Shown piece after piece: positions 7,315 to 12,955 of a DNA stretch of 25,088 nucleotides. The position numbers were made by a program, and so were the translations under genes. Below the pieces are notes generated by a model. That model had not been told where the DNA came from and searched no databases. It saw only the letters and a program-made list of their open reading frames with translations. The stretch is from Scatomorpha gallistercoris (GTDB taxonomy: Bacteria; Bacillota; Clostridia; Oscillospirales; Oscillospiraceae), in NCBI GenBank assembly GCA_018713005.1, contig DVFX01000017.1:1-25088 (forward strand), written 5' to 3'. Within the stretch, counting starts at the first letter, position 1. Each line of letters starts with the position of its first letter.

Positions 7315-8535
7315 ATGCAGATTTTTGAAGAACTCAAAGCCAGAGGGCTCATCGCCCAGCTCACGGACGAGGAGGAGATACGTGACCTTTTGAACGCCGG
7401 TAAGGCTACGTTCTATATAGGCTTCGACGCCACGGCGGATTCTCTGCACATCGGCCACTTCATGGCCCTGAACCTGATGCGCCGCCTCCAGCTGGCGGGC
7501 AACCGTCCGATAGCCCTGCTCGGCGGCGGCACGACGATGGTCGGCGACCCCTCGGGCCGCACCGACATGCGCCAGATGCTCACCCAGGAGCAGATCCAGG
7601 CCAACGCCGCCAAGTTCAAGGTTCAGATGAGCAAGTTCATTGACTTCTCCGACGGCAAGGCCCTCATGCTGGACAACGCCGACTGGCTGCTCAAGCTCAA
7701 CTACATCGAGCTGCTGCGCGACGTGGGCGCCTGCTTCTCCGTCAACAACATGCTGCGCGCCGAGTGCTACAAGCAGCGCATGGAGCGCGGGCTCAGCTTC
7801 CTGGAGTTCAACTACATGATAATGCAGAGCTACGACTTCTACCACATGTTCCAGGAGTACGGCTGCGTCATGCAGTGCGGCGGCGACGACCAGTGGTCGA
7901 ACATCCTCGGCGGCCGCGAGCTCATCCGCCGCAAGCTCGGCAAGAGCGCCTACGGCATGACCATCACCCTGCTGCTCACCAGCGAGGGCAAGAAGATGGG
8001 CAAGACCCAGGCCGGCGCCGTGTGGCTCGACCCCGACAAGACCAGCCCCTACGACTTCTACCAGTACTGGCGCAACATCGACGACGCGGACGTCATGAAC
8101 TGCCTGCGAAAGATGACCTTCCTGCCGCTCGAGCAGATTGACGAGATGGCCACATGGAAGGACGCCAAGCTCAACGAGGCCAAGGACATCCTGGCCTGGG
8201 AGCTCACCAGCCTCGTCCACGGCGAGGAGGAGGCCAACAAGGCCCGCGAAGGCGCCCGCGCCGTGTTCGGCGGCGGCGTGACCGAAAACATGCCCACCAC
8301 AGAGCTCACCGCCGGCGACCTAACCGACGGTGCCATCGACGTGCTCACGCTGCTCGTAAAGACCGGCCTGTGCTCGAGTAAGAGCGACGCGCGCCGCAAT
8401 GTGCAGCAGGGCGGCGTTACCGCAAACGACGAGAAGGTGGACGACATCGCCAGGGCCTTCACGGAGGACGAGCTCAAGGGCGGCGTAATACTCCGCCGCG
8501 GCAAGAAAAACTTCAACAAGGCAATACTCAAATAA
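7315..8535 (+). CDS. tyrS: Tyrosyl-tRNA synthetase
   Basis: A 406-residue class I aminoacyl-tRNA synthetase that charges tRNA-Tyr. The HIGH motif is literal at residues 45-48, within YIGFDATADSLHIGH, the signature of bacterial TyrRS. The KMSKS counterpart is KMGKT (227-231). The tyrosine-binding region is visible as YMIMQSYDF and QCGGDDQWSN. An S4-type RNA-binding domain fills the C-terminus (about 340-406, ending RRGKKNFNKAILK). The start ATG has GAAAGGGAAAG upstream. The codons are more C-ending than in the neighbouring genes, which fits high expression. A strong bidirectional terminator follows. Confidence 0.97.
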   Translation: MQIFEELKARGLIAQLTDEEEIRDLLNAGKATFYIGFDATADSLHIGHFMALNLMRRLQLAGNRPIALLGGGTTMVGDPSGRTDMRQMLTQEQIQANAAKFKVQMSKFIDFSDGKALMLDNADWLLKLNYIELLRDVGACFSVNNMLRAECYKQRMERGLSFLEFNYMIMQSYDFYHMFQEYGCVMQCGGDDQWSNILGGRELIRRKLGKSAYGMTITLLLTSEGKKMGKTQAGAVWLDPDKTSPYDFYQYWRNIDDADVMNCLRKMTFLPLEQIDEMATWKDAKLNEAKDILAWELTSLVHGEEEANKAREGARAVFGGGVTENMPTTELTAGDLTDGAIDVLTLLVKTGLCSSKSDARRNVQQGGVTANDEKVDDIARAFTEDELKGGVILRRGKKNFNKAILK

Positions 8536-8540
8536 GAAAA

Positions 8541-8572
8541 AATCCCCCCGGTAATGACCGGGGGGATTTTTT
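8541..8572. terminator. Bidirectional intrinsic terminator between tyrS and ybaK-type gene
   Basis: A perfect 12-bp stem (AATCCCCCCGGT at 8541-8552 with ACCGGGGGGATT at 8557-8568) has a 4-base loop, a T-run to 8572 and an A-run from 8537 on the other side. It can therefore stop transcription from both the tyrS side and the opposing gene. Confidence 0.92.
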
Positions 8573-8619
8573 CATACCTGCTGGCGCTTGGGACAAAGCT
8601 CAGCAGGGCTTCATTGCCT

Positions 8620-9093
8620 TCATTCGGGGAGCTTGGTCACATCTATCCAATCGAGGGCCTTGGAGTATTTCCAAAGCTCGTCGAGATTGAGCTCAATGGC
8701 GCTGTTTCCGCTGCCAACGGCGGGGAACACGGTCTCAAAGCGCTTGAGGCTGTCGTCGAGATATATCTCCACGCCGTCGTTGATACCGAAGGGGCAGACG
8801 CCGCCGACCGGGTGGCCGATGAGCTCAAGCACCTCGTCGGGGGAGAGCATCTTCGCCTTGTAGTGGAATTTCTCCTTGAACTTGTGGTTGTCTATGCGTG
8901 CGTCGCCAGCCGCCAGGATGAGCAGCGCGCCTCCGTCGGGACGCTTGAAGGAGAGGCTCTTGGCTATGCGCGCGCCCTCGACACCCAGGGCTTTGGCCGC
9001 TAAATCCACTGTCGCGCTGGACACATCGAACTCGATAACCCTGTCCTCCATGCCGAACTGACGGAAGTAGGCGCGGCCTTTCTCTATTGACAT
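8620..9093 (-). CDS. YbaK/EbsC-type aminoacyl-tRNA deacylase
   Basis: A 157-residue single-domain protein of the YbaK/ProX family. These act in trans to hydrolyse mischarged aminoacyl-tRNA (Cys-tRNA-Pro in YbaK). The family lysine is in ARIAKSLSF (Lys45). AAGDARIDNHKF and the signature GGVCPFG (residues 97-103) are present. The substrate specificity cannot be read from sequence. The start is the ATG at 9093, preceded by AGCAGGTGATT, a good ribosome binding site; an open frame continues upstream to 9798, but that extension only overlaps the ZIP gene in another frame. It lies 74 bases downstream of the ZIP transporter on the same strand and is probably co-transcribed with it. Confidence 0.9.
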   Translation of the reverse strand: MSIEKGRAYFRQFGMEDRVIEFDVSSATVDLAAKALGVEGARIAKSLSFKRPDGGALLILAAGDARIDNHKFKEKFHYKAKMLSPDEVLELIGHPVGGVCPFGINDGVEIYLDDSLKRFETVFPAVGSGNSAIELNLDELWKYSKALDWIDVTKLPE

Positions 9094-9167
9094 CGGAATC
9101 ACCTGCTTTACAAAACTAACCGCCATTATAATACACAGACGCGCGAAAATCAAGGCTCGAGCGGAAA

Positions 9168-9950
9168 TCAGCCCAGCGCGACGTCGAGTATCATCATGAG
9201 CACGAAACCGGCGGCCGAGCCTATGGTGCCGATGTTCGAGTGCTCTCCGCTCTGCGCCTCGGGGATGAGCTCTTCCACCACGACGTATATCATGGCCCCG
9301 GCGGCGAATGCGAGTATGTAGGGCAGGGCAGGCGTAATCAGCGAGGTGAGCGCTATCGTAAGGAGCGCGCCTATCGGCTCTACTATGCCGGAGAGGAAAC
9401 CCGTCAGGAAGGAGCGCCACTTGCCGGCTCCGCCGGAGGCCAGGGGCATGGATATAACTGCGCCCTCGGGCAGGTTTTGCAGCGCAATGCCTATGGACAG
9501 CGCGAAAGCCGCGGCCAGCGAGAGACCGGCGCCGCCCTGGACGGCTCCGGCGAACACGACGCCTACAGCCATGCCTTCGGGCAGATTGTGCAGCGTCACG
9601 GCCAGCACGAGCATGGTGTTCTTGCCCAGATGCGTGGGGCAGCCCTCGGGCTTGTCGCAGTCGAGGTGCTGATGCGGGACGACCGTGTCCAGTATCAGGA
9701 GAAAGGCCACGCCCGCCAGGAAGCCGATTGCCGCGGGCACCCAGGCCGTGACGCCCTGCTCTGCGGCCATGTCTATCGCGGGGATAAGCAGCGACCAAAC
9801 GCTAGCGGCTATCATGACGCCGGAGGCGAAGCCGAGCAGCAGCTTCTGTACCCAGGCGCGCAGCTCTCCGCGCAGCAAAAACACGCAGGCCGAACCCAAG
9901 GTTGTCCCGGCCAGCGGTATCAGTATTCCGATGAGAGTGTTTAGTGTCAT
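9168..9950 (-). CDS. ZIP family divalent metal transporter
   Basis: A 260-residue inner membrane protein with about eight hydrophobic helices. The two metal-site helices carry the ZIP hallmarks HNLPEGMAVG (about residues 121-130) and QNLPEGAVIS, followed by EELIPE further on. A His/Cys-rich cytoplasmic loop (HQHLDC, then C and H) lies before the first of these and could bind metal. Family members import Zn2+, Fe2+ or Mn2+; the substrate here is unknown. The start ATG at 9950 has AAGGAGG a few bases upstream. It is likely the first gene of a two-gene unit with the YbaK-type gene. Confidence 0.93.
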   Translation of the reverse strand: MTLNTLIGILIPLAGTTLGSACVFLLRGELRAWVQKLLLGFASGVMIAASVWSLLIPAIDMAAEQGVTAWVPAAIGFLAGVAFLLILDTVVPHQHLDCDKPEGCPTHLGKNTMLVLAVTLHNLPEGMAVGVVFAGAVQGGAGLSLAAAFALSIGIALQNLPEGAVISMPLASGGAGKWRSFLTGFLSGIVEPIGALLTIALTSLITPALPYILAFAAGAMIYVVVEELIPEAQSGEHSNIGTIGSAAGFVLMMILDVALG

Positions 9951-9969
9951 TTAACCGCCTCCTTGCGCC

Positions 9970-9999
9970 ATTTTACCATAGATTGCTGACGTATATCAA
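9970..9999 (-). promoter_or_regulatory. Candidate promoter for ZIP transporter unit
   Basis: On the - strand TTGATA (9999-9994), an 18-base spacer and TAAAAT (9975-9970). The predicted start would leave a leader of only about 13 bases containing the AAGGAGG site, so the true start could differ by a few bases. Confidence 0.4.
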
Positions 10000-10023
10000 C
10001 GAAAAAGCGCGTATCAGTGTGGA

Positions 10024-10052
10024 TTGACGCGAGAAAACGCAGCGGATACAAA
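10024..10052 (+). promoter_or_regulatory. Possible upstream promoter toward gltS-type gene
   Basis: TTGACG (10024-10029), a 17-base spacer and TACAAA (10047-10052). It is weaker at -10 than the extended -10 site further downstream. The 9951-10223 gap otherwise holds AT-rich DNA and no open frame. Confidence 0.3.
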
Positions 10053-10140
10053 TATTTTTACCTGTGAAGTATACCGGCATATTTGCTAATTTTTTGCTCG
10101 AGCAGTAGTGCAAAATTTACGTCTACTTTTTCCTCATAAT

Positions 10141-10169
10141 ATGAACAATGTTGAATTTTGTGCTATAAT
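10141..10169 (+). promoter_or_regulatory. Extended -10 promoter for gltS-type gene
   Basis: TGC followed by a consensus TATAAT (10164-10169). The -35 position holds only ATGAAC (10141-10146), so this would depend on the extended -10. The expected start is near 10176, giving a leader of about 48 bases that contains GGGAGGAG. Confidence 0.6.
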
Positions 10170-10223
10170 CTTTATTTGTAGAAATGTGCGCATATCTGGC
10201 TGCGCAGGGAGGAGAGTAGATAT

Positions 10224-11615
10224 ATGCCCGAAACCGTCGTATTTTCGGACGCCTATGTCTGGACATTTATGGGGCAAATGGCGATACTGTTCATCGCCAT
10301 CCTGCTGGGAAACGTCCTGAGGACGAAGGTCCCGTTCCTGAAGAAACTGTACATACCCGCCGCTATTATAGGCGGATTCCTGGTGCTTATCCTGAAGCAG
10401 ATACCGGCGCTTACGCCGATGGTGGACAACGCCACGATGGAGATAATCACCTACCACTGCCTGGGCCTGGGCTTCGCCGCGATGGCGCTCAAGACCGCTC
10501 AGGAGGAGAAGAAGGTCTCCACCGTAAAGGTTGTGGAGTCTGGAGCCATCATGGCTGGCGGCTACATGATACAGGCGCTTATAGGCCTCGTGATATCCAT
10601 CGTATTCTTCTACGCGGCCGGGAAGTTCTATGCTGCGGGTCTCATCCTGCCGATGGGCTTCGGACAGAGCACGGGCAGCGCGCTCAGCTGGGGCAGCAAC
10701 TTTGAAGCCAACTACGGCTTCGTAGGCGGCTCTAACTTCGGCCTGGCCGTTGCGGCAATCGGATTCATCGTAGGCAGCGTTATCGGCGTCATTTACCTCA
10801 ATATCGCCACGCGCAAGGGCCTGGTCAAACCCCGCCGCGCCCTCGCCGCCGAGAAGGACCGCGTAATAATCGAGGACCCGAACGAGATACCCAACAGCGA
10901 GAGCGTCGACAAGCTGACCATACAGATTTGCCTCGTAGCGCTGGCCTACGCGGGCGCTTACGGCATCATGCGCCTGCTGGCCGCCGTGCCTATCCAGGCT
11001 ATAGGCGACTTGGCGTGGGGACTGAACTTCCTCTGGGCGCTCGTGGCTGCCTTCATAATCAAGACCGTCATGGCCGCGCTCAAGAAGAAAAACGCCATCA
11101 AGCGCTATTACACCAACAACCACCTGATGGACCGCATCAGCGGCACCATGTTTGACGCGATGATAGCCGCGGGCATCATGGCCATAGACATCGAGGACGT
11201 GCTGGCGAACATCTGGCTGCTCGTCATCACCTGCGCCGTCGGCACGGTGGTCACCTTCTGGTACGTACGCAAGGCGACGAAGTACGCCTACAAGGGCTAC
11301 GAGATAGAGAGCTTCCTCACGAACTTCGGCACTCTCACCGGCACGCTTAGCACCGGCATGGTGCTGCTGCGCGAGATAGATCCGGACTTCGTCACGCCCG
11401 CGAGCAGCAATATAGTGCTGCAGAACATCCCGTCAATCGCGTTCCTGGCCCCGCTGCTGCTGACGCTGGGCTTCGCGGCGTCGAGCCTGACGAACACCTT
11501 CATCATGTTCGGCGTGTACCTGGTGCTCTTCCTGAGCTATAACGTGTTCCTGTTCCGCCGCAGGATATTCAAGAAGCGCTATGCGAACAAGCCGGAGGAG
11601 GTCTGGAAAGAGTGA
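10224..11615 (+). CDS. GltS-type sodium/glutamate symporter
   Basis: A 463-residue polytopic membrane protein with about ten hydrophobic helices in two halves, separated by a hydrophilic central loop (about residues 195-232). It carries the GltS-family motifs GFGQSTG (145-151) in the first half and FGTLTGTLSTGMVLLREIDP from residue 368 in the second, which match the reentrant-loop motifs of sodium:glutamate symporters. It is longer than E. coli GltS (about 400), mostly through its loop. The substrate is probably glutamate, or another carboxylate. The start is supported by GGGAGGAG about 8 bases upstream. The stop overlaps the following acyltransferase start (GTGA). Confidence 0.88.
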   Translation: MPETVVFSDAYVWTFMGQMAILFIAILLGNVLRTKVPFLKKLYIPAAIIGGFLVLILKQIPALTPMVDNATMEIITYHCLGLGFAAMALKTAQEEKKVSTVKVVESGAIMAGGYMIQALIGLVISIVFFYAAGKFYAAGLILPMGFGQSTGSALSWGSNFEANYGFVGGSNFGLAVAAIGFIVGSVIGVIYLNIATRKGLVKPRRALAAEKDRVIIEDPNEIPNSESVDKLTIQICLVALAYAGAYGIMRLLAAVPIQAIGDLAWGLNFLWALVAAFIIKTVMAALKKKNAIKRYYTNNHLMDRISGTMFDAMIAAGIMAIDIEDVLANIWLLVITCAVGTVVTFWYVRKATKYAYKGYEIESFLTNFGTLTGTLSTGMVLLREIDPDFVTPASSNIVLQNIPSIAFLAPLLLTLGFAASSLTNTFIMFGVYLVLFLSYNVFLFRRRIFKKRYANKPEEVWKE

Positions 11616-12772
11616 GCGCGCCCAAGCACACGGACGCGTATTACCGGCGCATATATACGCTGTTCAAGCCTATCTTCAAGGTCGTGGCGTACTTCGCCTA
11701 CGGCATCTGGGAGCGCCATCCCAAGCGCTATGACGAGCCAGTGCTCATCCTGGCGAACCACACCTCGGACTTGGACTTCCTCGTCGTGGCGGAGCACATA
11801 TCCAACCACATGTACTTCGTCTCCAGCGACCATGTGACGGCGATGGGCCTGTTCGGCAAGGGATTCAAGGCTTGGTTCGACCCCATCACCGTCACGAAGG
11901 GCTCGAGCAAGGCCGGCGGCGTCATAGACATCATGCGCCGCATACGCCGCGGCAACTGCGTGCTGCTCTTCTGCGAGGGGCGCATCAGCCACAACGGCCG
12001 CAGCACATACATCGCCCCGGCCACGGCGAAGCTGGCAAAGAAGCTCGGGTGCAGGCTTGTCACCTTCCGAAGCGAGGGCGGGTTTTTCATCGAGCCGCGC
12101 TGGCAGAACTATTTGAACAGCGGCAAGCTCTTTGAGCACGGCATTGTGAACGAGTACACGCCTGAGGAGCTCGCGGACATGTCCGCGGACGAAGTCCTCG
12201 CCCACATACGCGAGGACTTATACGTCGATGCCTACGCCGAGCAGGAAAAGTACATGCGGCCCTTCAAGTTCCGGCACGGCGTGCGGGATATCATACGCTA
12301 TTACGACACCTGCCCGGCCTGCGGCGGGCTGGACACGCTGGCGGCGACGGAGGAGCGCGTGAAGTGCTCCTGCGGCTGGGAGCTCACGATGGACGAGTAC
12401 GGCTTTTTCCACGAGCCGACGGGGCGTGTGCACACGGCGTACGACTGGGAGCAGGTACAGCTTGGCAATTATCACGCCCGCTTTGAGCGCGGGGATTTCC
12501 CGCATGAGGACGGCGTGACGCTGTACGAGATAGGCGAGGGCTTCGAGCAGACGGAGCTTGGCTGCGGTGAATTGACAAGCTCTGCGGAGGGGCTGAGCCT
12601 GGCGGGCGAGAGCTTCGTGTTCCGCGAAATGACTCCGCCGGAGATACTGTCCGGCGGGCGGAGGATGGAGCTCACCTGCGGAAAGCGCAGCTTTCTGCTG
12701 CAAAAAGAGGGCGCTTGCCTGAATAAATATGTAGAGCTTTACAAATGGGCGACGGGCGAGGAGGATGCATAA
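11612..12772 (+). CDS. PlsC-type acyltransferase with zinc ribbon and C-terminal extension
   Basis: A 386-residue protein. Residues about 40-200 form a PlsC/LPLAT domain of 1-acylglycerol-3-phosphate acyltransferase type. The catalytic HX4D motif is NHTSDLDF (His50, Asp55) and the EGxxS-like motif is EGRIS (Glu122-Ser126). The family normally acylates lysophosphatidate at the membrane. The second half is unusual: a four-cysteine ribbon (Cys234, Cys237, Cys252, Cys254) in CPACGG and KCSCGWEL, then about 130 residues I do not recognise. PlsC enzymes are usually about 200-250 residues, so the tail roughly accounts for the excess. The GTG start overlaps the transporter stop by 4 bases. The substrate is uncertain. 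Confidence 0.82.
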   Translation: MSAPKHTDAYYRRIYTLFKPIFKVVAYFAYGIWERHPKRYDEPVLILANHTSDLDFLVVAEHISNHMYFVSSDHVTAMGLFGKGFKAWFDPITVTKGSSKAGGVIDIMRRIRRGNCVLLFCEGRISHNGRSTYIAPATAKLAKKLGCRLVTFRSEGGFFIEPRWQNYLNSGKLFEHGIVNEYTPEELADMSADEVLAHIREDLYVDAYAEQEKYMRPFKFRHGVRDIIRYYDTCPACGGLDTLAATEERVKCSCGWELTMDEYGFFHEPTGRVHTAYDWEQVQLGNYHARFERGDFPHEDGVTLYEIGEGFEQTELGCGELTSSAEGLSLAGESFVFREMTPPEILSGGRRMELTCGKRSFLLQKEGACLNKYVELYKWATGEEDA

Positions 12773-12786
12773 CTCCTCGCCCTTTT
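12754..12786 (+). terminator. Intrinsic terminator overlapping the acyltransferase stop
   Basis: A 10-bp perfect stem (GGGCGAGGAG at 12754-12763 with CTCCTCGCCC at 12773-12782) is followed by TTTT. The 5' arm and loop lie within the end of the coding region and its stop codon. Confidence 0.85.
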
Positions 12787-12832
12787 ATGTTGCAATCATG
12801 TTACAATTTATACAAACCAGGTGAAACGTGCG

Positions 12833-12861
12833 TTGACAATATGCTTCGCTCGTGATAGTAT
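12833..12861 (+). promoter_or_regulatory. Strong promoter for the SLH surface protein
   Basis: A consensus TTGACA (12833-12838), a 17-base spacer and TAGTAT (12856-12861). The expected start is near 12868, giving an untranslated leader of about 88 bases that carries two tandem hairpins. Confidence 0.8.
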
Positions 12862-12877
12862 TGCTTGTGAACCCACA

Positions 12878-12918
12878 AACGGCGCATGCGCCGTTCACTT
12901 CATAATTCTATGAAGTGA
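12878..12918 (+). promoter_or_regulatory. Two tandem hairpins in the SLH gene leader
   Basis: The first element is an 18-base perfect palindrome (12878-12895, centre GGCGCATGCGCC). The second, immediately adjacent, pairs TCACTTCATA (12895-12904) with TATGAAGTGA (12909-12918) around ATTC. Neither is followed by a U-tract, so they are not terminators. GTGAAC (12867-12872) could alternatively pair with GTTCAC (12893-12898), which would disrupt the base of both. They could stabilise the mRNA; the palindrome could also be a protein operator. Confidence 0.6.
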
Positions 12919-12955
12919 TTTCCATTTGGAGAAAAATATGAAAAGGAGAATCGGT

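Noticed and set aside
6922..8220. A 432-codon antisense frame over tyrS
   Set aside because: tyrS is certain on the + strand. The antisense product is rich in Val, Leu, Glu and His without domain signs.
9094..9798. Extension of the YbaK-type gene upstream to 9798
   Set aside because: The extra residues are read out of frame across the ZIP gene and look like shadow sequence. The ATG at 9093 has a good ribosome binding site and gives the normal family length.
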